DNA of 64,000 nt from the NCBI RefSeq assembly GCF_002554705.1, contig NZ_PDEP01000004.1:1-64000 (forward strand), in the 5' to 3' direction. The notes under the pieces are model-generated. The model was not told the DNA's origin. It worked only from the letters and a program-made list of their open reading frames with translations, and did no database searches. How positions within the stretch are numbered: the first letter of the stretch is position 1; every line of letters begins with the position of its first letter. This document shows positions 1 to 7,665 of this stretch, piece by piece. Source of the stretch: Longimonas halophila (GTDB lineage: Bacteria; Bacteroidota; Rhodothermia; Rhodothermales; Salinibacteraceae). A program made the translations under genes and the position numbers.

Positions 1-152
1 AAAAGGCGCACGAGCGCCGCGCGAAGAGCCTGTTCCGGTACGGGTTAGATGGGTTGCAACAGATACTGACGACCCCCGAGCGGCAAGACGCCGCCCTCTT
101 CCGCTGTTTGAGCCTGCTTCAACGACCAACGGCTCATCTGCCCTATGGATAA
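1..152 (+). mobile_element. C-terminal fragment of an IS4-type transposase, cut by the window edge
   Basis: An open frame enters from the left edge (codons in phase with base 3) and stops at TAA 150-152. The visible 49 residues contain RRAKSLFRYGLDGLQ, which matches the conserved C-terminal tail of IS4-family DDE transposases as I remember it (HGRRAxSxFRYGLDxL). The catalytic DDE residues and the left end of the element would lie outside the window, so it cannot be said whether the transposase is intact. I could not identify the right terminal inverted repeat. The frame is too short and open-ended to be certain; a chance frame is the alternative. Confidence 0.55.
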
Positions 153-427
153 TATCCTATGGGTAGGCAATCATTCGCGTTTGAAGAGACACTCAACTTT
201 TGTCATGTACCATGCAGCACACCACCCGCAAGCGCTTTCCGTTGCACACTCTTAACACAAAAAGCCCTTTCAAATAATTGGGCGAATTATGTCTCTGCCC
301 TGGAAGCGCTCACATTGGGCGCGGGACGTTCCTCACCCTGTAGAGACGGGCCAGTGGCACGTCTCTACAGGGTCAAAACATATCTTAGGGCGGGCCTCCA
401 TCCCCAACGGAGCATGCGAAGTGGGTA
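153..427. other. Intergenic stretch with one strong palindrome
   Basis: No credible gene is seen between the transposase tail and the stop codon of the oxidoreductase at 428. The two short forward frames that cross it have no recognisable content. The only structure is the hairpin at 337-371, in a position that could end oxidoreductase transcription. Confidence 0.5.
337..371. repeat. Palindrome with 12-bp perfect arms (GTAGAGAC...GTCTCTAC type)
   Basis: CCTGTAGAGACG at 337-348 is the exact reverse complement of 360-371, with an 11-base loop. It resembles the GTAGGGAC...GTCCCTAC palindromes at 10993, 39804 and 52459, and like them lies just beyond a gene end. It may be a dispersed repeat acting as a terminator for the minus-strand oxidoreductase gene. 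Confidence 0.6.
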
Positions 428-1417
428 TCACCCCCGCGCCTCCCACGCGGGCAAGCCGCACGCCTCGCGCACCTGATCAAGCGTGCGCATCACCGCAACC
501 GTATCGTCCAGCGGGAGCACCGGACTCTCGGCGTGCCCGGCCCGCAGGCATTCGTGCACATGGGCCGCCTCGAAATGATAGCCATGCCCCTCAAACGGAT
601 GCGTCTCCGTCACTGGCGGCACCGCACGGCCCGTGAGCGCTACTGCTGGACTGTGCCACCACGGCGCATCCAGGCGTAGCGTGCCCTCCGGCCCGGTAGC
701 GTGGGCCAGGCGCGTGCCCTGCTCCCGAAACGAGGTCGTCAGCACCGCCTGGCGGTTATCCGCGTAATGCAGCGTTGCCGTCACGCTCTCCTCCACGCCG
801 GTCGTGCCGCGAATGGCGGTAGCGGCACACGATTTAGGTTCGCCCAGCACCCGATGCGCCCACCACACCGCATATACGCCCAGATCCAGCAGCACGCCGC
901 CGCCCAAGTCCGGGTCAAAGAGCCGATGTGATGCATCAAACGCCCGAAAGGCACTCAAGTCAGCGCGCACGGTCTTAACGTCGCCAATGCGCCCGTCGGC
1001 AATGAGACGCAGGGTACGCTGCACCGCCGGAATGAATGCGGTCCACATCGCCTCCATCACGAACACGCCGGCACGGCGAGCAGCACGGCGCACGGTTTCG
1101 GCTTCGGCAGCATTCATTGTAAAGGGCTTCTCCACCAGCACCGGCACGCCCGCGTCAATGCACCGAAGCGCCTGCTCCGCATGAAACGGATGCGGTGTGG
1201 CAATATAGACGGCATCCACCGCATCCGACCGAATGAGCGCGTCGTAATCCCCAAACGCATGCGATGCGCCATGCTCGCGGGCAAACGCGTTGGCACGTGC
1301 TTCCGACCGCGATCCGACCGCGGCGCAGATCGCATCGGGGCAGTGGGTCAGGTCCTCGGCAAACAGAGTGGCAATGGAGCCAGTGCCCAGCAGGCCCCAG
1401 CGCAGTGGAGTGGGCAT
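428..1417 (-). CDS. Gfo/Idh/MocA family NAD(P)-dependent oxidoreductase
   Basis: 329-residue cytoplasmic dehydrogenase of the Gfo/Idh/MocA family. The N-terminal Rossmann fold shows G11-T-G-S-I-A16. The family Glu-Lys-Pro motif is at 96-98 (VEKPFTM), the Lys being the usual catalytic residue. The C-terminal alpha/beta domain has GGGVLLDLGVYA at about 172-183, closest to the dihydrodiol-dehydrogenase-like subgroup. The substrate (sugar, inositol or diol) cannot be read from the sequence. The start is the ATG just before PLRWGLLGTG; a longer frame upstream has no family similarity. It follows pncB on the same strand with a 43-base gap, so co-transcription is likely, although no functional link is obvious. 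Confidence 0.9.
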   Translation of the reverse strand: MPTPLRWGLLGTGSIATLFAEDLTHCPDAICAAVGSRSEARANAFAREHGASHAFGDYDALIRSDAVDAVYIATPHPFHAEQALRCIDAGVPVLVEKPFTMNAAEAETVRRAARRAGVFVMEAMWTAFIPAVQRTLRLIADGRIGDVKTVRADLSAFRAFDASHRLFDPDLGGGVLLDLGVYAVWWAHRVLGEPKSCAATAIRGTTGVEESVTATLHYADNRQAVLTTSFREQGTRLAHATGPEGTLRLDAPWWHSPAVALTGRAVPPVTETHPFEGHGYHFEAAHVHECLRAGHAESPVLPLDDTVAVMRTLDQVREACGLPAWEARG

Positions 1418-1460
1418 AGCAGTGGCGGCATGTTTAGGGGAAACATAAAGCAGCGGCGGC

Positions 1461-2828
1461 TTACGTGGCCATTTCGGTGCGGAGCCGCTCAGCAGTAGCG
1501 TCGGTGCGGGCCTGCAGCGCACCCGAAATGGTAACGGGGTAGGCGGGTGTCTCCTCCAAGGCGTGCAGGCGCGGCGGCAGCGCAGCGAGGGCGTCCTGGG
1601 TGCGGCTGCGGAGTGCATCGAGCGAGGGGGCGTCGTCGGTGCGGGTGCCGTTGTGCATGACGCGCTCAAGGAGTGGGGTGCCGGTGTCGGGCAGATCGTC
1701 GGCGGGCGCAATCACATCGCCCGTGGCGGTGCCCTGATCGTCGAACGTGCGCACGACCTGCTTGCGACCCACGAGATTCTTCTTGTTGGGCGCCAGCTTC
1801 ATGCGGGGCGTGCCATCGTAGGCGCTGAGCTTGTACGCCGTATCCAGGTACGGCTGATCGGCGATGGTGCCCAGCTTGGTGCCCACGCCAAACCCGTCGA
1901 TAGGTGCACCCTGATCAACAAGGTCGGCAATAGCATGCTCCTCCAGCCCGCCACTCACCAGAATATCCACGTCGTGCAGCCCAGCATCGTCAAGGATCGA
2001 CCGCGCCTTGTGAGCCAGCGCGCCCAGATCGCCTGAATCCAGGCGGATGCCGCGCACCTGAAAGTCCTTGCCCCGCGCCTCGGCCATTTCAACCACGCGG
2101 TGCACCCCATCGAGCGTGTCGTAGGTGTCCACCAGCAGCACCGTGTCGGGGTAGCAGTCGGCAAACGCGGTGAACGCATCCATCTCAGTCGCGTGCGCCT
2201 CGATATAGCTGTGCGCCATGGTGCCGGTGACGGGCAGGCCGTAGGCTTTTCCGGCAGCCACATTCGAGGTCGCATCGATCCCAGCAATGTAGCCCGAGCG
2301 AGCGGCTTTGAGCGGGGCATCGGTGCCGTGCATGCGTCGCATCCCGAAATCGGCCACCAGGCGCTCGGTGCCATCGTGCGTGGCGGCGTGCTTTACGCGG
2401 GCTGCCTTTGAGGCGTAGGCGGTCTGGTACGAGATCTGGTTCAGCAGGAACGTCTCCACCAGCTGCGCCTCGCCGATGGGCGCAACCACTTCCAGGATCG
2501 GCTCGTCTGGAAAGACGGGCGTGCCTTCGGGCATGGCGTACACATCACCGGTGAAGCGAAAGTCCGCGAGTCCGTCTACAAAATCGTCGTCGAAGTCGTC
2601 GAGCGAGCGCAAGTAGGCGCGGTCGGATTCGCTGAAGTGCAGCTCTTCCAGATACGACAGCACCGTATCCAGTCCGCACGCCAGCAGGTAATTGCGATCG
2701 CGCAGGCGGCGGCAGAACAGCGAGAAGACCGCCGGAGCGTGCATGCCTTCGCGCTCATAGGCCTGCAGCATGGTGAGCTGGTACAGGTCGGTGTGCAGCG
2801 CAAGCGAGTTGGATGCAGAGTCGGGCAT
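1461..2828 (-). CDS. pncB: Nicotinate phosphoribosyltransferase
   Basis: 455-residue NAPRTase (EC 6.3.4.21). It converts nicotinate and PRPP, with ATP, to nicotinate mononucleotide in the Preiss-Handler salvage route to NAD. Visible signatures are LHTDLYQLTM (11-20), FGMRRMHGTD (161-170), GTMAHS (202-207; H206 is the residue phosphorylated in the family) and IRLDSGDLGAL further on. Length fits the bacterial family. The ATG at 2828 is chosen because similarity starts at once there; the frame extends upstream without family residues. It is divergent from der, with about 195 bases between the starts. Confidence 0.93.
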   Translation of the reverse strand: MPDSASNSLALHTDLYQLTMLQAYEREGMHAPAVFSLFCRRLRDRNYLLACGLDTVLSYLEELHFSESDRAYLRSLDDFDDDFVDGLADFRFTGDVYAMPEGTPVFPDEPILEVVAPIGEAQLVETFLLNQISYQTAYASKAARVKHAATHDGTERLVADFGMRRMHGTDAPLKAARSGYIAGIDATSNVAAGKAYGLPVTGTMAHSYIEAHATEMDAFTAFADCYPDTVLLVDTYDTLDGVHRVVEMAEARGKDFQVRGIRLDSGDLGALAHKARSILDDAGLHDVDILVSGGLEEHAIADLVDQGAPIDGFGVGTKLGTIADQPYLDTAYKLSAYDGTPRMKLAPNKKNLVGRKQVVRTFDDQGTATGDVIAPADDLPDTGTPLLERVMHNGTRTDDAPSLDALRSRTQDALAALPPRLHALEETPAYPVTISGALQARTDATAERLRTEMAT

Positions 2829-3023
2829 AGCGACAGAGCGATGAACAAGATTGTAACGGATAATGCTGTACCGCACGCCCGAGTACAGGTTTACACGTTC
2901 ACCCGTTCGTTGCGAAGCCTGTGTGGCATTGGCCCCAGCAGAGCGTCCACGGGGAACGCAATGACCACAGATCGTTGAACTGCATCTGCCTCTTTGTCTT
3001 CGATTTACGGATGTACCCCGCTC

Positions 3024-4322
3024 ATGCTTGTCGCTATTGTCGGACGCCCCAACGTGGGCAAGTCCACGCTCTTCAACCGCCTTACCGGACGCAAACGCGC
3101 CATTGTTGACGACCAGCCCGGCGTCACGCGCGACCGCGTGTATGGCGAAATTGAGTGGGGCGGGCGCACCATCCCCGTCGTGGATACCGGCGGCTACGTG
3201 CCGCACTCCGCCGAGCGCTTCGAATCTGCCATTCGCGAACAGGTCGATATTGCGCTGTCGGATGCGGACGTGGTGCTCTTCGTAACGGATGTAACTACCG
3301 GCATCACCGACATCGACGAGGAGATGACGCAGCGCTTTCGCCGGTCGGATACGCCGGTGCTGCTCGTAGCCAACAAGGCCGACAACGACGAGCGCCGCTG
3401 GGCCGCCAACGAGATGTACGGCCTGGGCTTCGACGAAATCTACCCGGTCAGCGCATCGAACGGCATCGGCACCGGCGAACTGCTCGACGCGCTCCTGGAG
3501 AAGCTCCCCGAGACGGAGGAGACCGCGCTCGACGAACGCACCGGCATCGCCGTCATCGGACGCCCCAACGTGGGCAAGTCCTCATTTATCAACGCGCTGC
3601 TGGGCTTCGACCGCTCCATCGTCACCGAAATCAGCGGCACCACCCGCGATGCGGTCCACTCGCAGGTCGAGTACGAGGGGCGCGAGCTCACCCTCATCGA
3701 CACCGCCGGACTGCGTAAAAAGGCCAAGGTAAAAGAGAACATCGAGTTCTACAGCGCCCTGCGTAGCGAACGGGCCGTGCGCGAAGCGGATGTGTGCATC
3801 TTAATGGTGGATGCCACCGTAGGACTTGAAAACCAGGATGTGCGCGTCTTCCGACAGGCCGAGAAGCACAAAAAGGGCATGGTTCTCGCGGTAAACAAGT
3901 GGGACCTGGTCGAGAAGGATACGAAGACGGCGAAGCGGTACGAAGAGTACTTCCACCGCATTCTGGATCGGCAGTCGCACGTGCCCATCGTGTTTACCTC
4001 GGCCGTCACGCGGCAGCGCGTGTACAAGGTGCTGGATACGGCGCTGGAGGTAGCCGACGAGCGCGCCAAGCGCGTCTCGACCAGCACGCTCAACGACATG
4101 GTGCAGGCCGCTGTGGAGGCGCATCATCCGCCCACATACCGGGGCAATTACGTACGCATCAAATACGCGACCCAGGTGCGCGCCGACCCGCCGGTGTTTG
4201 CGTTCTTTTGCAACCACCCCGACGGCGTGAAGGAGTCGTACCGCCGCTACCTCGAAGGCAAGCTACGCAAGTCGTTTGGATTCGACGGCGTCCCACTTAC
4301 CCTTGTGTTCAAGCAGAAGTAA
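3024..4322 (+). CDS. der: Ribosome biogenesis GTPase Der (EngA)
   Basis: 432-residue double-Era-like GTPase needed for 50S ribosomal subunit maturation. It carries two G domains in tandem: the first P-loop GRPNVGKS at 7-14 with ANKAD, the second GRPNVGKS at 179-186 with VNKWD, then the C-terminal KH-like domain ending GFDGVPLTLVF. Length is normal for the family. The ATG at 3024 puts the P-loop at residue 7 as in orthologues; an in-frame upstream start adds ten residues of no similarity. The phosphatidylcholine synthase gene follows 42 bases downstream on the same strand and probably shares the transcript. Confidence 0.96.
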   Translation: MLVAIVGRPNVGKSTLFNRLTGRKRAIVDDQPGVTRDRVYGEIEWGGRTIPVVDTGGYVPHSAERFESAIREQVDIALSDADVVLFVTDVTTGITDIDEEMTQRFRRSDTPVLLVANKADNDERRWAANEMYGLGFDEIYPVSASNGIGTGELLDALLEKLPETEETALDERTGIAVIGRPNVGKSSFINALLGFDRSIVTEISGTTRDAVHSQVEYEGRELTLIDTAGLRKKAKVKENIEFYSALRSERAVREADVCILMVDATVGLENQDVRVFRQAEKHKKGMVLAVNKWDLVEKDTKTAKRYEEYFHRILDRQSHVPIVFTSAVTRQRVYKVLDTALEVADERAKRVSTSTLNDMVQAAVEAHHPPTYRGNYVRIKYATQVRADPPVFAFFCNHPDGVKESYRRYLEGKLRKSFGFDGVPLTLVFKQK

Positions 4323-4364
4323 TGTTGTTCTATATCGCGCCTGCGTCTCAGCAGGCTGTTGCCG

Positions 4365-5108
4365 ATGTCCACTGATTCCTCCCCACGTCTCGTTGCTCGG
4401 CGCCTCCGCGCGTACGGTGTGCATCTGCTCACCGCCAGCGGCGTGGTGCTGGCGCTGCTTAGCATCGGCGAACTGTTCAGCAGCCATCCCGATCTGCGCT
4501 GGGTGTTCGGCTACCTGGGCGCGGCCATCATCATCGACGCGGTCGACGGCTCGCTGGCGCGCGAATGGGATGTGCTCACCTACGCCGCGAGCACCGAGGG
4601 CCACACGCTCGACGACCTGGTCGACTACCTCACGTTCACGTTCATCCCGCTCGTGGTGGTGTGGCAGATGGACTGGCTCGTGGGCCCCACCACGCTCTGG
4701 ATTGCCGCGGCGCTCATGGCCAGTCTGTTCGGCTTCTCGCACGCTGATGCCAAGCAAACCGAAACCGGCTTCTTCCGCGGCTTCCCGTCGTACTGGAATC
4801 TGGTCGCCTACCACATCGGACTCATCGTCACGGCGTTCCCCGAGCACGGTCCGCTACTCATGACTGGGCTGGTCATCACGCTGGCCATTCTCACGGTGGT
4901 GCCCATCCAGGTGCTCTACCCCACGCGCACGCCTCGACCGTGGCGCAGGCCCGTGCTGTGGGGCGCGGTGGTCTGGGCCCTTCTCCTGGCCGCCATGCTT
5001 CCCACCTATCCTTACATGCCCGCCTGGGGCGATCCGTGGCTGCTGCCCCTGTCGCTGCTCTACCCGCTCTTCTACGCCGTGCTGTCGTATGTGGCGGCGT
5101 ATCGATAA
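4365..5108 (+). CDS. pcs: Phosphatidylcholine synthase (CDP-alcohol phosphatidyltransferase family)
   Basis: 247-residue polytopic membrane enzyme. The CDP-alcohol phosphotransferase motif is present as D61-G-S-L-A-R66, then G79, D83 and D87; the longer gap between Arg and Gly is as I recall for bacterial phosphatidylcholine synthases. FFRGFPSYWNLVAYH in the second half also matches that subfamily (HFVGFPAIWNI-type). The expected reaction is CDP-diacylglycerol plus choline giving phosphatidylcholine and CMP (EC 2.7.8.24) in the inner membrane. I count roughly eight hydrophobic segments. The ATG at 4365 is preferred to a TTG two codons earlier. Other CDP-alcohol transferases are less likely because of the C-terminal motif. 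Confidence 0.8.
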   Translation: MSTDSSPRLVARRLRAYGVHLLTASGVVLALLSIGELFSSHPDLRWVFGYLGAAIIIDAVDGSLAREWDVLTYAASTEGHTLDDLVDYLTFTFIPLVVVWQMDWLVGPTTLWIAAALMASLFGFSHADAKQTETGFFRGFPSYWNLVAYHIGLIVTAFPEHGPLLMTGLVITLAILTVVPIQVLYPTRTPRPWRRPVLWGAVVWALLLAAMLPTYPYMPAWGDPWLLPLSLLYPLFYAVLSYVAAYR

Positions 5109-5136
5109 GAGGAGGGGTTACGCTCCGCAGATCCGT

Positions 5137-5754
5137 TTAGTCGCGGAAGTCCTCATAGTAGAGTTTGAATTCGCCATCGGTGACATGCACCGTATCCGGG
5201 AGACGGTACAGGTGCTCAAACTCATCGCGCTCATAGTCGCGCCGGGCAAAGCTACCTTGCCAAGTGCCCTCAATTACTCCACGCTCTTCGTCGTAGCGCG
5301 TGATGGTGACTTGATTCGTGGAGTCGGGAATAGGATCGTGAAAAGAGATCGTCACATCGTGGTCGGAGCCATAGATCCGTCCTCCATATTCGCGGGAACG
5401 ACCATTAGACGTTTCCCGCTCATGAGGGTTGAGCGAGTAGGTCCCCTCGCCGTCGAAGGGAATTGTGAGAGTAAACTTCTGAATATAGTGTATTTCCTCC
5501 AATACGCTTTGTGTAAACACTATGGAGAGGACATCTTCAGCCTGTCCTGATTCCACTTTTTTCTCCGCTTCAGGCGATACTGTAGGCCATTCCTCGCCGT
5601 CGATCTTAAAAGTATACTCGTTTTCGGGTTCATCTTCTTCTTTTGGTTCGTCATTTGATGAGTCAAGGAAGTTGCATCCGCCCAAAACGACCAAAAGGCA
5701 TACGCCCCAAATAAGTATTGAGAGATAAAAATTTATATTCTTAATGCTAAACAT
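5137..5754 (-). CDS. AT-rich lipoprotein, resembles Bacteroidota DUF6252-type
   Basis: 205 residues with a lipoprotein signal: hydrophobic N-terminus and lipobox L24-G-G-C27, then an acidic linker rich in Glu, Asp and Pro. The body looks beta-rich (YTFKIDGEEWPTV, FTLTIPFDGEGTYSLN, VTITRYDEERGVIEGTW). The order of a DG-x-W start, a G-x-Y-x-L strand and a V-I-x-G-T-W strand recalls small Bacteroidota lipoproteins grouped as DUF6252, but this is from memory and uncertain. The coding DNA is clearly richer in A and T than the genes on both sides, suggesting recent transfer. The ATG at 5754 puts the signal peptide at the N-terminus; the frame extends 20 codons upstream. It converges on pcs. Confidence 0.8.
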   Translation of the reverse strand: MFSIKNINFYLSILIWGVCLLVVLGGCNFLDSSNDEPKEEDEPENEYTFKIDGEEWPTVSPEAEKKVESGQAEDVLSIVFTQSVLEEIHYIQKFTLTIPFDGEGTYSLNPHERETSNGRSREYGGRIYGSDHDVTISFHDPIPDSTNQVTITRYDEERGVIEGTWQGSFARRDYERDEFEHLYRLPDTVHVTDGEFKLYYEDFRD

Positions 5755-5799
5755 ATTTACTGAGCCTATTTCAATATAAATATCAAAGCAGAAAAGAGA

Positions 5800-5832
5800 A
5801 GGCACCTTACTCACAGTCCGAGTAAGGTGCCT
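5800..5832 (-). terminator. Hairpin with 13-bp perfect arms and T-rich tail on the minus strand
   Basis: AGGCACCTTACTC at 5800-5812 is exactly complementary to 5820-5832 with a seven-base loop. Read on the minus strand it is followed by TCTCTTTTC, so it would end a transcript arriving from higher coordinates. It lies upstream of the lipoprotein start, so the terminated transcript is something else, perhaps the small frame at 5847-5936. Confidence 0.6.
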
Positions 5833-6472
5833 CTCGTGATGTTCGATTACTTCACCACCGTTATCGTCATAGTGTCAGAGTGCTCTTTAGTACTGAGACA
5901 GGCGGCGTCAATTTCACTGACCGTTACCAAAAACATGGCAAAACGTGCTTCATGCAAAGAGTATTTGTGACAATTGAGTTAAGATGCATTATGACTTGTC
6001 GTAAGATGAATATGTAAAGCTGTGTGCTCTTTCTTGACCGTCAGCTTGTGTGCCGGATGCGGATGATCCCAATGTAGAAGATGAGCCATGCATCCTCAAA
6101 CGAAACGCCCCGTCCTCACACCATGTGGGAACGGGGCTTTTTTGATGGCTGCACGAGGCCGTTCTGCTTTATGTGGTGACGCGACTCACTCGGTCTGATA
6201 TTTCATCGTCAAGGTGCCACGCAAGGCGTTGCATATCTGTAGGCGTCCCTGTTGTGGCGAGGGCACACAGCGCAGGAAGTGTGCGGCCCCGCCCTGTCGT
6301 TTTACGCAGATTCTGTGTATTCTTTTATAGCAATGTAGTGTTCATCCCGAAACCGCGTTTAAATACAATAGGGCCAGGTGTGGGTGGATACGTATCTCGG
6401 AACAACATACCAGCGGATTATATATACCGGACTGCAAACTTGTAATAACAACAGGCTAACCGCCAACGACTC
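5833..6472. other. 640-base gap without a firm gene; hairpins, possible small RNA or gene remnant
   Basis: No protein family is recognisable. A tiny minus-strand frame (5847-5936, 29 codons, ending TMTITVVK) ends just before the 5800-5832 terminator and looks like the last strand of a secreted beta-sandwich protein, perhaps a remnant. On the plus strand a terminator-like hairpin lies at 6105-6146 with no gene before it. GATACGTATC at 6387-6396, a perfect 10-bp palindrome about 77 bases before the first YeeE gene, could be an operator. A forward frame at 6173-6445 has no supporting features. Confidence 0.4.
6105..6146 (+). terminator. Terminator-like hairpin followed by six T
   Basis: GCCCCGT on the left pairs with ACGGGGC on the right, extended inward by a further imperfect seven-base match, and the right arm runs straight into TTTTTT. 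This is a good intrinsic terminator for the plus strand although no gene was found immediately before it; the complementary strand also ends fairly T-rich. Confidence 0.6.
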
Positions 6473-7036
6473 ATGATAGAGATGCTCTCACAGACCTGGC
6501 CTTGGTACGTAGCGGGGCCGCTTATTGGACTCATTGTACCCGCGCTGCTCATTGCAGGCGGACGCATGTTTGGCATCTCGGCGAACCTCCGCCATGCCTG
6601 TGCCGCCACGATTCCGGGGCGCGTTGCGTTCTTTCAGTACGACTGGAAGAAATCCGGTCTCTGGAATATCGTATTCGCGGTTGGGATTGTACTTGGCGGG
6701 GTCATTGCCACCACGGTACTCGCGCACCCGGATCCGGAAATCGGGATCTCGGCTGGGGCCCGCGCGCAGCTTGAAGGCGTAGGCATTACCGACTTCACGG
6801 GACTGCTGCCCAGTGATCTCTTCTCGTGGAGCGGACTCGCGTCGCTGCCGGGGTTTCTTATGATTGTCGTGGGCGGCTTTCTCGTCGGCTTTGGCGCGCG
6901 CTATGCGGGCGGATGCACCTCGGGTCACGCCATCAGCGGGCTCGCTGACTTGCAGGGGCCGTCCCTCATTGCGGTGATTGGCTTTTTCATCGGCGGTCTG
7001 TTCGTGACGCACCTGATTCTGCCGCTCATTCTGTAG
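6473..7036 (+). CDS. YeeE/YedE family membrane protein, first half (thiosulfate/sulfur transport)
   Basis: 187-residue integral membrane protein with about four or five hydrophobic segments. The YeeE signature GFGARYAGGCTSGHAISGL is at 139-157; C148 lies in the GGCTSGH motif. Cysteines in equivalent motifs of the thiosulfate importer TsuA/YeeE relay the substrate across the membrane. At half the length of fused YeeE proteins it should work with the next gene, which supplies the other half. It is 60 bases upstream of that gene and in front of a persulfide dioxygenase and a SulP permease, so a sulfur role is well supported by context. The ATG at 6473 is used; another lies three codons later. 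Confidence 0.88.
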   Translation: MIEMLSQTWPWYVAGPLIGLIVPALLIAGGRMFGISANLRHACAATIPGRVAFFQYDWKKSGLWNIVFAVGIVLGGVIATTVLAHPDPEIGISAGARAQLEGVGITDFTGLLPSDLFSWSGLASLPGFLMIVVGGFLVGFGARYAGGCTSGHAISGLADLQGPSLIAVIGFFIGGLFVTHLILPLIL

Positions 7037-7096
7037 CCCCTGCTGTAGCTGCACTGCGCCTTTTCGCCCTTGTGTACCAACGGTCTGTGATTCATT

Positions 7097-7561
7097 ATGT
7101 CTACTACCACCCAACAACCCGAACACGCCGAAGCTAATCTCACCGTCGGCGGCCTCTTTGGCTACATGACGCTGGGCATGCTCTTCGGTATCATTTTCGT
7201 GCAGAGCGAAGTGGTGTCCTGGTTTCGCATTCAGGAGATGTTTCGCTTTGAGTCGTTCCACATGTACGGCATCATCGGGAGCGCGGTCGTCGTGGCCATG
7301 ATCGGCGTGCAAGCCATCAAGTACTTCGACATTCGCACGCTCGATGGCGAGCCCATCCGCATCAACCCGAAGCAGTGGTCGAGCTACCGCTATTGGGTCG
7401 GCGGCATCATGTTTGGACTTGGATGGGCGCTTCTGGGCGCGTGCCCGGGCCCCATCTTCGCCCTCATTGGCGGCGGTTACTCGGTGATGCTCGTGGCTCT
7501 GCTAAGCGCCATTGCCGGAACCTGGGTGTACGGCGCGCTGCGTCCGCACCTGCCGCACTAA
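7097..7561 (+). CDS. YeeE/YedE family membrane protein, second half (DUF6691-like)
   Basis: 154-residue membrane protein with about four hydrophobic segments. LLGACPGPIFALIGGG (112-127) is the second YeeE half-motif and C116 its conserved Cys. Paired half-size YeeE proteins of this kind are common next to persulfide dioxygenases in Bacteroidota and Proteobacteria, where they are thought to move thiosulfate or another reduced sulfur species. The split into two genes is a known arrangement, not a frameshift: each has its own start and a clean 60-base spacer separates them. Confidence 0.87.
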   Translation: MSTTTQQPEHAEANLTVGGLFGYMTLGMLFGIIFVQSEVVSWFRIQEMFRFESFHMYGIIGSAVVVAMIGVQAIKYFDIRTLDGEPIRINPKQWSSYRYWVGGIMFGLGWALLGACPGPIFALIGGGYSVMLVALLSAIAGTWVYGALRPHLPH

Positions 7562-7605
7562 CACCCGTGCTTCCGCGACCGGCACACCGTCCCCTGTTTC
7601 AAGAG

Positions 7606-7623
7606 GGATGCGATGTTGCATCC
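7606..7623. promoter_or_regulatory. Short inverted repeat GGATGC-N6-GCATCC before the persulfide dioxygenase gene
   Basis: Six-base perfect arms with a six-base spacer lie 43 bases upstream of the ATG at 7666. Position and symmetry would suit an operator, for example for a sulfide-sensing repressor, but no regulator gene is nearby and the match could be chance. Confidence 0.25.
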
Positions 7624-7665
7624 TTCGTCCCATTGTTTTTCGCGAACTAACCTACGCATCCTACC

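Noticed and set aside
6173..6445. Forward frame of 90 codons before the YeeE genes
   Set aside because: No signal, domain or spacing evidence; it ends only shortly before the YeeE start and is probably leader DNA.
6473..7561. Two YeeE genes read as one broken by a frameshift
   Set aside because: Each half has its own start, stop and hydrophobic pattern, with a 60-base spacer; split YeeE pairs are a known arrangement.
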